From Sporosarcina luteola (GTDB lineage Bacteria > Bacillota > Bacilli > Bacillales_A > Planococcaceae), in assembly GCF_007991495.1 (NCBI RefSeq), contig NZ_BJYL01000016.1, positions 62,001-126,000 of the forward strand: 64,000 nucleotides of DNA, given 5' to 3'. A model generated the notes under the pieces. The model did not search any database. It was not told where the DNA came from and worked only from the letters and a program-made list of their open reading frames with translations. The first letter of the stretch is position 1, and each line of letters opens with the position of its first letter. The translations under genes were made by a program, and so were the position numbers. This document shows positions 8,955 to 18,693 of the stretch, piece after piece.

Positions 8955-10059
8955 TCAAGCAATGCGCGAACGCAAATACGCGTTGATAAATAGATCGATT
9001 TCTCCGTCCATGACCGCGCCAACGTTTCCTGTTTCTTCGTTCGTGCGGTGGTCTTTCACCATGGAATACGGATGGAACACATAAGAACGGATTTGGCTGC
9101 CCCAACCGATTTCTTTTTGTTCACCGCGGATTTCAAGGAGTCTTGCTTCTTCCTCTTCGACCTTGATTTGATAAATTTTCGCTTTCAACAAGTTGATGGC
9201 GCGTTCCCGGTTTTTAATTTGCGAACGTTCCGTTTGGCATGTAACGATTGCCCCTGTTGGAATATGTGTCATACGAACGGCGGAATCAGTCGTGTTGACG
9301 TGCTGTCCACCCGCACCGCTTGAACGGTACGTATCGATTTTGACATCTTCCATTTTCAAATCAATGTCAACATCTCCGTCAAACTCAGGCATTACTTCAA
9401 TCGAAGAGAATGATGTATGACGACGGCCTGAAGAATCGAATGGAGAAATTCGGACAAGACGGTGAACGCCTTTTTCCGCTTTTAAATAGCCATAAGCATT
9501 ATGCCCTTTGATTGAAAGCGTGACGGATTTTACTCCCGCCTCATCGCCAGCTTGGTAATCAAGCGTTTCGACTTTAAAGCCTTGTTGCTCAGCCCAACGC
9601 GTGTACATGCGAAGCAGCATGGATGCCCAATCTTGGGATTCTGTTCCGCCTGCGCCTGAGTGAATTTCAAGGACTGCATTGTTTTTATCGTATTCATCGC
9701 TTAAAAGCATTTGCAAGTCGAAGTCTTCCATTTTTTTCTTGAACTCTTTTAGCTCGCTGAACAATTCTTCCTGTAATTCCTCATCAGCCTCTTCACGAAG
9801 CAATTCCAATGTCATTACAAGATTTTCTTGAGTGTCGTTCAGTTCGTTGAATTCGCCGACTGTATCTTTTAATGCGTTTGATTCTGAAATGACTTTTTGC
9901 GCAGATTCCTGATTATCCCAGAAGCCTGGTTCGAGCATCACTTCGTCTAGTTCTTGTATACGTGCCTCTTTGTTTTCTAAGTCAAAGAGACCCCCTAAAG
10001 TCCGCTAATTTCTTAGCTGTTTTGTCGAGTTCGTTGCGAACATCGGATAATTCCATCAT
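8955..10059 (-). CDS. prfB: Peptide chain release factor 2, with programmed +1 frameshift
   Basis: Translation starts at the ATG at 10059 (AGGAGG upstream), runs 25 codons to an in-frame TGA at 9982-9984 and continues in the +1 frame, giving 367 residues. The GGQ catalytic loop (SGAGGQHVN) and the SPF stop-codon recognition motif (RISPFDSSG) are present. RF2 ends translation at UGA and UAA. The slippery site CTT-TGA-C with an upstream AGGGGG is the classic autoregulation by RF2 level. prfB lies between cccB and secA as in B. subtilis. Confidence 0.96.
9981..9996 (-). promoter_or_regulatory. prfB +1 frameshift site
   Basis: On the minus strand AGGGGG (Shine-Dalgarno-like) is followed three bases later by CTTTGAC. 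When RF2 is scarce the peptidyl-tRNA slips from CUU to UUU and translation proceeds past UGA. This is the conserved bacterial arrangement. Confidence 0.95.
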
Positions 10060-10197
10060 AGTTGTTTCCTCCTGAAAGTAAATTCAATTTGATACAGGAT
10101 TCCCGCTACAGACAGATGCTTTCCGCGGGCACGGCTTCAGCCGCTTCCCTCGCTGCCTTTCGCACCAATCCTTTGTAATGAACATAAAACGAAACTT

Positions 10198-10230
10198 CCA
10201 TCAGCAAACGCATCGGGCGTTTACTGATGG
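10198..10230. other. Strong hairpin between secA and prfB
   Basis: CCATCAGCAAACGC pairs with GCGTTTACTGATGG around a five-base loop. No T run follows on either strand, so it is not a standard terminator. It may still terminate, or stabilise the secA transcript 3' end. Confidence 0.5.
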
Positions 10231-10261
10231 GAGTTAGTATCTCATGATTTTGCCTCAGCAA

Positions 10262-12769
10262 TCAAGCTTTGCCGTGACAGTTTTTGTATTTTTTGCCGCT
10301 TCCGCATGGGCAAGGATCGTTACGACCGATGTTGACCGCGCGGCGCACTGGCTTTTTCGTTACTTTTTCTCCGTCCTCTTTCGGGTTGACGGCCTGACCT
10401 TTTGCAACTTCCTCACGCTCTAGGTTGTTGCGGATTTCAGCTTTCATGACATATTTCGATGCATCATTTTCTATAGATGCGACCATGTCTTCGAACATTG
10501 CAAAGCCTTCGGATTGGTACTCACGAAGCGGATCCGTCTGGCCGTACGCACGCAAGTGAATTCCGTGACGCAATTGGTCCATCGCGTCGATATGATCGGT
10601 CCACTTCGAATCGATTGCCCGGAGCAAGACGACTTTTTCGAATTCGCGCATCCGGTCTTCCGACATTTCAGCTTCCTTCTCATTATATCGTTCAATGACC
10701 GCATCGTGAATCAATGCCGTCAAATCTTCAGCAGATTTTCCATCCATATCTTCCGCAGTTAAACGGCCTTCCGGCAAAAGGTTTGCGCCTAGGAAATCTT
10801 CAAGGCCTTTCAAGTTCCATTCTGTATCCTTTTCGTCCGGTGCATGCATTGCAACTACTCGGTCGATGACATTCGTCAACATGCCTTCAAGCACTTCACG
10901 AATATTTTCGGACGCCAATACTTCATTACGTTCTTTGTAAATGATTTCACGCTGCTGGCGCAAGACATCATCGTATTGAAGCAAACGTTTCCGGGAATCA
11001 AAGTTATTCCCCTCAACGCGTTTTTGAGCAGATTCCACGGAACGAGACACCATTTTCGACTGAATTGGCGTTGTATCGTCCATTCCAAGCTTCGTCATCA
11101 TGCCTTTCATTTGCTCGGAACCGAAACGGCGCATCAATTCATCCTCAAGAGAAAGGTAGAACTGTGTCACACCTGGATCCCCTTGACGGCCTGAACGTCC
11201 GCGCAGCTGATTATCGATACGACGGGATTCATGCCGCTCTGTACCGATGACCGCTAATCCGCCAACTTCTTGGACGCCTTCGCCAAGCTTGATGTCCGTA
11301 CCACGGCCCGCCATGTTCGTCGCAATTGTAACGGCGCCTTTTTGACCCGCTTCCAAAATGATTTCCGCTTCACGGCCATGGTTTTTCGCATTCAAAACAT
11401 TATGCGGAATGCCATACTTCTTCAGGAAGTTCGAAATGATTTCAGACGTTTCAATCGCAACCGTACCGACAAGAACAGGCTGTCCCAACTTATGACGATC
11501 CCGGATGTCTTCAGCAACCGCTTTATATTTTCCATCCATTGATGAATAAATCAAATCCGGACGATCATCCCGCGCAATCGGGCGATTCGTCGGAATGGCG
11601 ATGACATTCATATTGTAAATATTACGGAACTCTTCCTCTTCCGTTTTCGCAGTACCTGTCATTCCGGAAAGCTTGTCATACATACGGAAGAAGTTCTGGA
11701 ACGTGATCGTCGCGAGCGTCATCGTTTCATTCTGAACTTCCAAGCCTTCCTTCGCCTCAATCGCCTGATGCAAGCCATCGCTGTAACGGCGGCCTTTCAT
11801 AAGACGGCCTGTGAATGAATCGACGATAATTACTTCGCCCTCTTGGACGACGTAATCGACATCGATATGCATACTTGCATGCGCCTTCAACGATTGGTTG
11901 ATGGCATGGTTTAATGTCACATGCTTCAAATCGAACAGGTTATCGATGCCAAAAGCTTTCTCCGCCTTATCGACACCAGATTCCGTCAACACGACACCTT
12001 TCGTCGACTCATCGTAGGAATAGTCCTCTTCCTTTTTCAACGTCGTCGCAAAACGGTTCGCCAAACGGTAAAGCTCCGCTGATTTTGCGGCTTGTCCTGA
12101 AATGATCAACGGTGTACGCGCCTCATCGATCAAAATGGAGTCAACTTCGTCAATGACCGCATAATGGAGCGGCCGCTGCACTTTATGCTCATCATACAAC
12201 ACCATATTGTCACGTAAGTAGTCGAACCCTAACTCATTGTTCGTTGTATACGTAATGTCAGCAGCGTATGCTTCGCGCTTTTCTTCTTTCGACAGGTCGT
12301 TCAAGTTCAAACCGACCGTCAAGCCAAGGTATTCAAATAGCTCACCCATCTCATTCGCATCACGGCTCGCTAGGTATTCGTTCACCGTTACGACATGGAC
12401 GCCTTTTCCTTCAAGCGCATTCAAGTAAACCGAGAGCGTCGACGTTAACGTCTTCCCTTCCCCAGTCTTCATCTCCGCGATATTCCCTTCATTCAACGCG
12501 GCAGCACCCATAATTTGTACACGGAACGGATACATGCCAAGAACACGCCGGGATGCTTCACGGACGACAGCAAATGCTTCCGACTGGATATCTTCAATTG
12601 ATGCTCCGTTCGCAATCCGTTCTTGGAATTCACCTGTCTTCGCTTTCAGCTGTTCGTCGGAAAGCTGTTCCATCTCCGTTGCATATTCTTCAACTCTATC
12701 TGCAATATTCTCTAGTCGTTTCAAATCTCTCTTATTCGGATCAAACATTTTATTCAATACGCCTAGCAT
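10262..12769 (-). CDS. secA: Preprotein translocase ATPase SecA
   Basis: From the ATG at 12769 (GAGGATG eight bases upstream) the protein has 835 residues, normal for Bacillus SecA. Walker A is EMKTGEGKT, Walker B/DEAD is [13 protein letters not shown], and the C-terminal zinc-binding SEC-C motif is [17 protein letters not shown]. SecA drives unfolded preproteins through SecYEG. It lies between hpf and prfB as expected. The longer frame upstream of 12769 lacks a family-like N-terminus. Confidence 0.97.
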   Translation of the reverse strand: MLGVLNKMFDPNKRDLKRLENIADRVEEYATEMEQLSDEQLKAKTGEFQERIANGASIEDIQSEAFAVVREASRRVLGMYPFRVQIMGAAALNEGNIAEMKTGEGKTLTSTLSVYLNALEGKGVHVVTVNEYLASRDANEMGELFEYLGLTVGLNLNDLSKEEKREAYAADITYTTNNELGFDYLRDNMVLYDEHKVQRPLHYAVIDEVDSILIDEARTPLIISGQAAKSAELYRLANRFATTLKKEEDYSYDESTKGVVLTESGVDKAEKAFGIDNLFDLKHVTLNHAINQSLKAHASMHIDVDYVVQEGEVIIVDSFTGRLMKGRRYSDGLHQAIEAKEGLEVQNETMTLATITFQNFFRMYDKLSGMTGTAKTEEEEFRNIYNMNVIAIPTNRPIARDDRPDLIYSSMDGKYKAVAEDIRDRHKLGQPVLVGTVAIETSEIISNFLKKYGIPHNVLNAKNHGREAEIILEAGQKGAVTIATNMAGRGTDIKLGEGVQEVGGLAVIGTERHESRRIDNQLRGRSGRQGDPGVTQFYLSLEDELMRRFGSEQMKGMMTKLGMDDTTPIQSKMVSRSVESAQKRVEGNNFDSRKRLLQYDDVLRQQREIIYKERNEVLASENIREVLEGMLTNVIDRVVAMHAPDEKDTEWNLKGLEDFLGANLLPEGRLTAEDMDGKSAEDLTALIHDAVIERYNEKEAEMSEDRMREFEKVVLLRAIDSKWTDHIDAMDQLRHGIHLRAYGQTDPLREYQSEGFAMFEDMVASIENDASKYVMKAEIRNNLEREEVAKGQAVNPKEDGEKVTKKPVRRAVNIGRNDPCPCGSGKKYKNCHGKA

Positions 12770-12992
12770 ATAAGTCACATCCTCATTAAGTTCACCCTCC
12801 ATTTTAACATTGTAAAAAGCACCGTGCAAATAGTCGGAGCCATTTAGAAGGGATTTATTTATATAATTAAATTAAAAACGCATAAAAGACGAAAAAGGCG
12901 TATCCTCCCCCACATTTATGCAAACGTAATACTTAATAAGACGTTTAAACGCTTTTAACGTTGCAAACGTCCAGTAACATGTGACCATTGAA

Positions 12993-13018
12993 AAACCCCT
13001 AGACTTCTCCAGGGGTTT
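12993..13018 (-). terminator. Terminator of hpf
   Basis: AAACCCCT and AGGGGTTT pair around a ten-base loop directly after the hpf stop codon; the T run on the minus strand is short. The remaining ~160 bases up to secA hold nothing else I can identify. Confidence 0.75.
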
Positions 13019-13030
13019 GAAAGGACTTAT

Positions 13031-13594
13031 TTAATTCGTTTCAATCAAACCGTACTTCCCGTCTTTACGCTTGTAAACGATGTTTGTACCGTCTGATTCA
13101 GAATCCGTGAAAATGTAGAAGTTATGGCCGAGCATGTTCATTTGGAGGATAGCTTCCTCCTGATCCATCGGCTTCAAGTTGAACTGCTTTGTTCGGACTA
13201 CAGAGAACTCAGTTTCTTCTTGAATCATATCTTCATTGTTGTTCTTATCTTTTTCAACGGATTGCAGGAAGGCTGCGACGCCTTCGCGTTCACGGAATTT
13301 CCGGTTCACTCTCGTCTTGTATTTTCGAATTTGACGTTCCAGCTTATCACCGATCAAGTCGATGGCTGCGTACATGTCATCATGGCGTTCTTCGGCGCGG
13401 AGTGTCAAATTTTTCATCGGGATTGTAATTTCCACTTTTGTTTGTTTGTCATTATACACTTTCAAATTCACATTTGCAGTTGCAACCGGATCCTCAGCGA
13501 AATACCGTTCTACCTTTTGGATCCTCTTCTCGACATACTCACGAATTGCTGGAGTTACCTCAATGTTTTCCCCTCGGATGTTAAAGTCTAGCAT
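13031..13594 (-). CDS. hpf: Long-form ribosome hibernation promoting factor
   Basis: The 187-residue protein has the N-terminal HPF/RaiA ribosome-binding domain (MLDFNIRGENIEVTPAIREY, ~1-100) and the C-terminal dimerisation domain (~125-185, KPMDQEEAILQMNMLGHNFYIF). Long HPF joins two 70S ribosomes into inactive 100S dimers in stationary phase. It is YvyD in B. subtilis and lies upstream of secA there too. AAAGGAGG precedes the start. Confidence 0.95.
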   Translation of the reverse strand: MLDFNIRGENIEVTPAIREYVEKRIQKVERYFAEDPVATANVNLKVYNDKQTKVEITIPMKNLTLRAEERHDDMYAAIDLIGDKLERQIRKYKTRVNRKFREREGVAAFLQSVEKDKNNNEDMIQEETEFSVVRTKQFNLKPMDQEEAILQMNMLGHNFYIFTDSESDGTNIVYKRKDGKYGLIETN

Positions 13595-13721
13595 AAGAAC
13601 TCCTCCTTTAATTAACCGTTAATATATACTTCTACATATCCATTTCAATCTCCTTCTTTTATTTGAAGGAAAAATTAAAATCTTGTCGATTTGTGACGAA
13701 AATGCATCACAATGGAGTTTT

Positions 13722-14111
13722 TCAGCTTTTCTTCCCGTCCGTCGGGCCAATTTCAGTTCGCCTGCGCAGTTTCAGCTCATCGACAATCAATTTGGCGACG
13801 GAAGGATCTTCAACAAAATCAATACCATATTGGAACCCATCGACTGTATGCTTTTTCCATGCAATCTTTCCATCAATATCGATCGGCGTTTCAAATAAGG
13901 TGAATTCAAGCTTTAGATGTATAGAGCCACTCATTCCCTCTACAGGCAAATCGAAACTTGAAATTATTTTCGAGCCGCCAGGGCTAATATCCAACAACAG
14001 GCATTTGCCTGGATTGGATTCATTTGTGGACCCTTCCACCAATATTCGAAACGTTGCTTCAAGCGGTGTTCCAAACGAATGCCTGAAATATTCATGGCGC
14101 TTGTACAGCAT
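13722..14111 (-). CDS. PilZ-domain protein with altered arginine motif
   Basis: From the ATG at 14111 (GAGGTG six bases upstream) the product has 129 residues. The fold is PilZ: a basic N-terminal motif YKRHEYFRHSF, then LLDISPGGSKI (the D/NxSxxG element) and YGIDF near the end. In c-di-GMP binders the first motif usually reads RRxxxR; here the second Arg is His (RHEYFR), so ligand binding is uncertain. An alternative ATG at 14132 adds seven residues. It lies between hpf and a chemoreceptor, close to the flagellar genes, so a motility role is plausible but inferred. Confidence 0.7.
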   Translation of the reverse strand: MLYKRHEYFRHSFGTPLEATFRILVEGSTNESNPGKCLLLDISPGGSKIISSFDLPVEGMSGSIHLKLEFTLFETPIDIDGKIAWKKHTVDGFQYGIDFVEDPSVAKLIVDELKLRRRTEIGPTDGKKS

Positions 14112-14169
14112 TTCCTTCACCTCATTCTTCATACATTCCTTACATTTAGTATACCAAATGTAAGAATAT

Positions 14170-15651
14170 TTATCGAACTTCAGCCAACTCTTTTGTCCGT
14201 CGAATCGTGCCGTCAAGCGTCGAGACGATTTGCTCATTATCGGCGACCGTTGCATGCACGGTCGCATTCACTTCTTCAAGCGATGCGCTTGATTGCGCCA
14301 GCAGATCCGCAAATGTTCCAGTCATATGACCGATGTCAGAAGTCTCTTCTGTAACAACCTTCATTTGCGAATCAAACAGTTCGAACTTCTGATGTAACCC
14401 GCCCAATGTTTCATGCATTCCCTCGATTTTCTTTTCTGCATCACTCGTCATTGCACCTTGTGCTTTCAATTTCCCGGTGCTCGCCGTCAATATTTGCTGC
14501 GATTGGCTGTTCATTTCATTCACATCCATCAAGTTGCTATTGATCTCCAGTAAAGTTTCGGCTGTCATATTCGCCAACTTTCGGATCTCCTCAGCAACGA
14601 CCGCAAAGCCTTTCCCATGACTTCCAGCACGAGCCGCTTCGATCGACGCATTCAAGGCTAATAAATTCGTCTGCTCCGTAATTGCCGCAATCGATTTCGC
14701 CAAACCGTTTGTCCGTTCAATATTTTGTGTAAGCGACCCGAAAGAGCCATTCAGTTCGCCTAACAGCTGCTCGACTTCCTCCATACCAGATCGTACATTG
14801 CGCATCAGCCCAACAATTCCGTCCGACTCAGTGCGCAATTCTGCAGCTTCCACATACATCGACTTCGTCTCTTCCCGCATGTCGGCAACGTCCGTTTGCG
14901 CCCGTTCCGCGTTTTCGGCAATCATGCCAATATGTTCCGCCTCACGCTCAACGCCCGCCGCAATCGCGTTCATAATTTCAAGCAACTCTTTTTGCGAAGC
15001 AAGGTGCCGTTCCGCAGTGTGCCCAATTGACACTAAATCATCTGCCACTTGCTCGACATTGTCATTCAAACTACTGTGCTTCCGTTCCTCTTCCAACGCC
15101 TGCGCCTCTCGTTCTGCCGTGAAGCGATTCACCCGTGCCTCCAGTTTCTTCGTCTGCTTAATTTGGATCAGCAGCCCAATTCCCATGAGAAGCAGTGGCA
15201 GGATAATACTTCCTTTGCTTGAAGCAATCTGGTCTTGGTAAGGATAGTTCATCAAAAAGACGAGCATTACTACAACCGATAAGCCAAAACCGTACGACAT
15301 AATACGCATCGACACATGAACACTTGCAATTCCAGCAATGAAAAAAGCGATTCCCGCAGTCGCAATGGAAGGATCCCCGACGATTCCGTTGAAAATAGCT
15401 GCTGCCGAGGTGAACCCGATTATTACCCAAGGAAATACTTTTTCAAAAACCGCGGATCTTTTCGATAATAAAAAGAAGAGGATGGACGACAATAAAGGGA
15501 CCGTCATGCTGATCGTCTTTAACGCATCCTGCCCGGTCAAAAAATAAAAAATCGTGCCGATTAAGCTTGAAGCACCGAGCGTACTAAATAATATGAAATT
15601 CTTCTTCGCAAATTGCTCTTGCATCAACTTATCCACATTCTCTGTGTTCAC
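14170..15651 (-). CDS. Methyl-accepting chemotaxis protein with six-helix membrane sensor
   Basis: The 493-residue receptor has about six N-terminal membrane helices (~20-165) instead of an extracellular sensor, and a cytoplasmic signalling domain. The hairpin tip is recognisable as [24 protein letters not shown] (split here into tip and flank), followed by [13 protein letters not shown]. It should work with CheA/CheW. The multi-helix sensor suggests detection within or near the membrane. It shares this architecture with the receptor at 25211-26686. It is inserted between the hpf/PilZ genes and the fliT operon. Confidence 0.85.
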   Translation of the reverse strand: MNTENVDKLMQEQFAKKNFILFSTLGASSLIGTIFYFLTGQDALKTISMTVPLLSSILFFLLSKRSAVFEKVFPWVIIGFTSAAAIFNGIVGDPSIATAGIAFFIAGIASVHVSMRIMSYGFGLSVVVMLVFLMNYPYQDQIASSKGSIILPLLLMGIGLLIQIKQTKKLEARVNRFTAEREAQALEEERKHSSLNDNVEQVADDLVSIGHTAERHLASQKELLEIMNAIAAGVEREAEHIGMIAENAERAQTDVADMREETKSMYVEAAELRTESDGIVGLMRNVRSGMEEVEQLLGELNGSFGSLTQNIERTNGLAKSIAAITEQTNLLALNASIEAARAGSHGKGFAVVAEEIRKLANMTAETLLEINSNLMDVNEMNSQSQQILTASTGKLKAQGAMTSDAEKKIEGMHETLGGLHQKFELFDSQMKVVTEETSDIGHMTGTFADLLAQSSASLEEVNATVHATVADNEQIVSTLDGTIRRTKELAEVR

Positions 15652-15730
15652 TACCCATTCCCCCTTACCGATTCAGGTAATCAATTTCCCATGTTTTCAA
15701 TGTATCATGAATAGTCAATTTGTTCCATGT

Positions 15731-15761
15731 AAAAAAATAGCCCCGAAGAACCTCGGGGCTA
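15731..15761 (-). terminator. Terminator of the flaG-fliD-fliS-fliT operon
   Basis: TAGCCCCGA and TCGGGGCTA pair around a short loop, followed by seven T on the minus strand. It lies just downstream of fliT. Confidence 0.9.
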
Positions 15762-15797
15762 GGAGTAAAGCCAACCAGAAAACACCTGATTGACCGC

Positions 15798-16151
15798 TTA
15801 TTGCTTTGTATCGTAAAATGTTCCATCCCGCGCTACTTTGCCATACGGGTTGACGTAATTTTTCATATGATCTTTCTTCGATTGAGTCGCGGTAATATCG
15901 GAACGAATAAGCTTCATGAAAGCGGAAAGTTCTTTTACGACCTGCTGTTCAAGCGCAACGAGCGCCTTCCCCAATTCTTCTTCTTCCGGTGTGAAGGGAG
16001 CAGCAATCTCTGTCTGCAGGGAATCCCGCTCGTCCAAAAGCCGAGTGATTTCCTCAATGACGGCATCCCGATGCTCTTCACCGGTACGGCTCGTTGCCGA
16101 TAGTAATTGCTGCGCCGTTTCCTGCCACCGGATCATCGCCGGCCGGATCAT
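15798..16151 (-). CDS. fliT: Flagellar chaperone FliT
   Basis: Starting at the ATG at 16151, whose last bases overlap the fliS TGA as ATGA, the protein has 117 residues, close to the ~113 of B. subtilis FliT. It is helical and charged (WQETAQQLLSAT, ELGKALVALEQQV). FliT is the export chaperone of the filament cap FliD. A longer frame starts inside fliS and is not needed. Sequence similarity in this family is weak, so position after fliS carries much of the call. Confidence 0.78.
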   Translation of the reverse strand: MIRPAMIRWQETAQQLLSATSRTGEEHRDAVIEEITRLLDERDSLQTEIAAPFTPEEEELGKALVALEQQVVKELSAFMKLIRSDITATQSKKDHMKNYVNPYGKVARDGTFYDTKQ

Positions 16152-16549
16152 ATTTCGTCCGTATTCGCGTACTGCTTCGTGCGATTGATCTGAATCACTT
16201 GCTTCCACGTATCGCGAAACTCCGTAATAATTCCAGCCGCCTCATCATACAGCGCACTGTCATTTTTAATATTGCCTTCAAGCAGGCGATTATTGACAAA
16301 ATCATAAAGGACCATCATATTTTCGGAAACTTCCACTGACATGTCCAACGTGACCATTAGTTCGGACACAATGGCCTGCGCCTTTTGCGTCGCCGTATTC
16401 TTCTCCTCGATATTCCCTTGCTCCATCGCCTTCTTCGCCTGTTGAATAAACTTCAAACAACCATTATATAACATAAGCGTCAACTCGCCTGGCGTCGACG
16501 TATTCACCGAATTGTTCTGGTACGTTGCGTATGGATTGTTTATTGCCAT
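16148..16549 (-). CDS. fliS: Flagellin export chaperone FliS
   Basis: The 133-residue protein starts MAINNPYATYQNNSVNTSTP, continues GELTLMLYNGCLKFI and is typical FliS throughout. FliS binds the flagellin C-terminus to prevent early polymerisation and interacts with FliW-controlled flagellin levels. I start at the ATG at 16549 from family alignment; GGAG lies 11 bases upstream. An earlier ATG is too close to it. Coupled to fliT by ATGA. Confidence 0.95.
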   Translation of the reverse strand: MAINNPYATYQNNSVNTSTPGELTLMLYNGCLKFIQQAKKAMEQGNIEEKNTATQKAQAIVSELMVTLDMSVEVSENMMVLYDFVNNRLLEGNIKNDSALYDEAAGIITEFRDTWKQVIQINRTKQYANTDEI

Positions 16550-16611
16550 AGGTTGCATATCTCCTTTTAAGGGATTGTCATGAAAAACAGATTCCCTCTT
16601 ACTTGCTATTT

Positions 16612-18090
16612 TTACTGCCCGCCAAGTGCACTCATAAGACTTGCGGACTGAGCATTTGCTCTCTGAATAGCGGTTTCCATTGCCGTGAATTGCTTCCAAA
16701 GTCGATTTTCGGTCATTTTTAAACGGTCTTCAAAACGCTCGATTTGTTTGTTCATTTCGTTCAACGTCTTACCAAGTGTAAAGGTGTCATTAACAGCGCC
16801 AACTTTACCAGCACGTTTTGCAATGGAACTTTGAGCTTCATCAACAGCCGTACGTAATTGTCGGGCCAGCCCATTATTTTTAGTAGGATCCGCATCTTTA
16901 CTAGCATCATTTGCAAATAGTTCGTGAACTTTATTCGGATCTTCAGCAATTGCTTTTTTCAATTCATCCTCATTGATAACCAATTTACCATTTTCCAAAT
17001 AGGCAGATGAGGTCGTAATTCCAATATCCTTCAGAGACATTCCGTTCACTGAACCCATCATCGCAGTTCGCATTTTTGTAAGCATTGTGGAAATTTCTGA
17101 GTCATTACGCAATGTACCACTTTTCGCCTTTTCTTCCCAAAGCTCAATCTCTTTCTCTTTCATATCCTTTTTCTGTTCAGCGGAAAGCGGTTGGAAGTCA
17201 CGATATTTTGGTTCACGGATTTGTTTATTCAAATCTTCGATGAGTTTATTATATTCGTCAACATATTTCACGACTGAATCAAAGATTTTGTCGGTGTCGG
17301 GAGATGAGTTGAAAGTGATTGTTTTACCACTCTCTGTTACTTGTTTTAAGTTTATTTCAAAACCATTGATTTGGAATGTGTTTGAAGAACGCTCTGTTTT
17401 TAGTCCGTTATAAGTGAAGCTTGCATTTTGCCCATTTGAAGATTCTTTATTGATCTTTAATGCTTCTGCAAGGTCCCCTTCGATTTTCAAAGTTCCTGAT
17501 CCGCTTTGTTTAGCTGAAATAGCAATACTACCCGTGAATTCATCGTAAAAGGCACTCAACCCTGTAGTTTGATTGATTTGTGTAATTGCCGCTCCAATTG
17601 AATCATCTAAAGAAAGCTTCACTTCTTGTGCTTTATCTGAACCAGGTACCGATACGTTTAAAGTAACAAAACCATCCGTTGATTTAATTCCTTCAAGCGC
17701 TGATAATTTTGTTGTATTCACTTCATCCGATGTTAATTTCTTACCGCCGATTGTAATTTCTCCGCCTTGCAAAGTAGCATTCTTCGCCAATTGATGAATT
17801 TCAAGGGTTCCTGAGAAATCACTTGTAGAAGTTAAATTCTTTATAGACACGTGATCCGGCGATGAAACACTTACATTCTTCGCCTGAAAATTCGTCGAAA
17901 GAATCATGTTGCTGAACGTACTCTGGCTAAAATCAAACAATTGACGGTTCACTGCTCGATAATCATCCAACTGCCATTCCAAATACTGCTTCTTCTGTGT
18001 AATCTTATCCAACGGGATACGATTTGCTGTCATCATATCCTTGATAATTTGTTCTGTATCCATGCCTGTCGCTAATCCACTAATTCGCAT
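16612..18090 (-). CDS. fliD: Flagellar hook-associated protein 2 (filament cap)
   Basis: From the ATG at 18090 (GAGGAGGT upstream) the protein has 492 residues. The N-terminus MRISGLATGMDTEQIIKDMM is diagnostic, and a C-terminal coiled-coil region (~440-490) matches the FliD C-terminal domain. FliD caps the growing filament and guides flagellin folding. It follows flaG by 16 bases. Confidence 0.95.
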   Translation of the reverse strand: MRISGLATGMDTEQIIKDMMTANRIPLDKITQKKQYLEWQLDDYRAVNRQLFDFSQSTFSNMILSTNFQAKNVSVSSPDHVSIKNLTSTSDFSGTLEIHQLAKNATLQGGEITIGGKKLTSDEVNTTKLSALEGIKSTDGFVTLNVSVPGSDKAQEVKLSLDDSIGAAITQINQTTGLSAFYDEFTGSIAISAKQSGSGTLKIEGDLAEALKINKESSNGQNASFTYNGLKTERSSNTFQINGFEINLKQVTESGKTITFNSSPDTDKIFDSVVKYVDEYNKLIEDLNKQIREPKYRDFQPLSAEQKKDMKEKEIELWEEKAKSGTLRNDSEISTMLTKMRTAMMGSVNGMSLKDIGITTSSAYLENGKLVINEDELKKAIAEDPNKVHELFANDASKDADPTKNNGLARQLRTAVDEAQSSIAKRAGKVGAVNDTFTLGKTLNEMNKQIERFEDRLKMTENRLWKQFTAMETAIQRANAQSASLMSALGGQ

Positions 18091-18106
18091 TGTTTTTACT
18101 ACCTCC

Positions 18107-18478
18107 TCAGATTTTACGGTCGATGAGCAATCCGACAAACTCCTTCATTGCTGCATAAATATCCATAAGCTTTTTCGAAGGAATCTCTCGGACTACTTCG
18201 TCTGTTTTTGAGTCAACAATTGTCACATAGTATTCTTTCAGTTCATCGTGCATTTTGAAACGTAATTGTGTGTTGACGCTCTCCAGGAACTTATTCATAC
18301 TATCGGTCATTTGTTGCGCCTTTTCAACCGGTAGTTGTTTTTCTTCGGCCGATTGTTGCTGGACATTTGCTGAAATCGCTTGTACTTCCGCTACCGTTCC
18401 CCCCGTGTCCGGCGCTGCGCTTTCTACCTTTGCTCCGACTTGCTGTGTGACAGTTCCTCCCCCAATTCGTCCAACCAT
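18107..18478 (-). CDS. flaG: FlaG family flagellar protein
   Basis: The 123-residue protein has a variable, Gln/Ala-rich N-terminal half and a conserved C-terminal half (LRFKMHDELKEYYVTIVD, VREIPSKKLMDIYAAM) typical of FlaG/YvyC. FlaG influences filament length in other bacteria. GGGAGG precedes the ATG at 18478; a TTG three codons earlier is also open. First gene of the flaG-fliD-fliS-fliT operon. Confidence 0.88.
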   Translation of the reverse strand: MVGRIGGGTVTQQVGAKVESAAPDTGGTVAEVQAISANVQQQSAEEKQLPVEKAQQMTDSMNKFLESVNTQLRFKMHDELKEYYVTIVDSKTDEVVREIPSKKLMDIYAAMKEFVGLLIDRKI

Positions 18479-18520
18479 ACATCCCAAACCTCCCTGTAAT
18501 TAAGAAATTCATTACCTTTA

Positions 18521-18547
18521 ATATCGGCTGACTCCCGAAAAAGTTGA
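18521..18547 (-). promoter_or_regulatory. Sigma-D promoter of the flaG operon
   Basis: On the minus strand TCAA, a 15-base spacer and GCCGATAT are present; the -10 element is a perfect match to the sigma-D (SigD/FliA) consensus TAAA-N15-GCCGATAT. It lies about 45 bases upstream of flaG. Confidence 0.85.
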
Positions 18548-18622
18548 GTATGTAGTTTGGAAAATCGGCAATAAAAAAGCGTTACCTTCTCCACCCTCCC
18601 AATTATTTCCTTAGTTTCTCTA

Positions 18623-18649
18623 TAAAGTGTAGTGTTTTTATGCCGAAAA
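18623..18649 (+). promoter_or_regulatory. Sigma-D promoter of the chemoreceptor gene at 18694
   Basis: TAAA, a 15-base spacer and GCCGAAAA match the sigma-D consensus. It is divergent from the flaG promoter ~75 bases away, so both can respond to SigD/FlgM. Confidence 0.85.
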
Positions 18650-18693
18650 TAAACTAGTGATTTATTATACAACAAAGAGAGGGATGAACAGCT

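Noticed and set aside
8955-9941. prfB starting at 9941 without frameshift
   Set aside because: The upstream 25 codons with AGGAGG, the in-frame TGA and the AGGGGG/CTTTGAC site show the standard programmed frameshift.
10098-10160. GC-rich GCTTTCCGCGGGCACGGC-type stretch between secA and prfB as a repeat
   Set aside because: It looks like a piece of a dispersed element, but only one copy is present here, so I do not annotate it.
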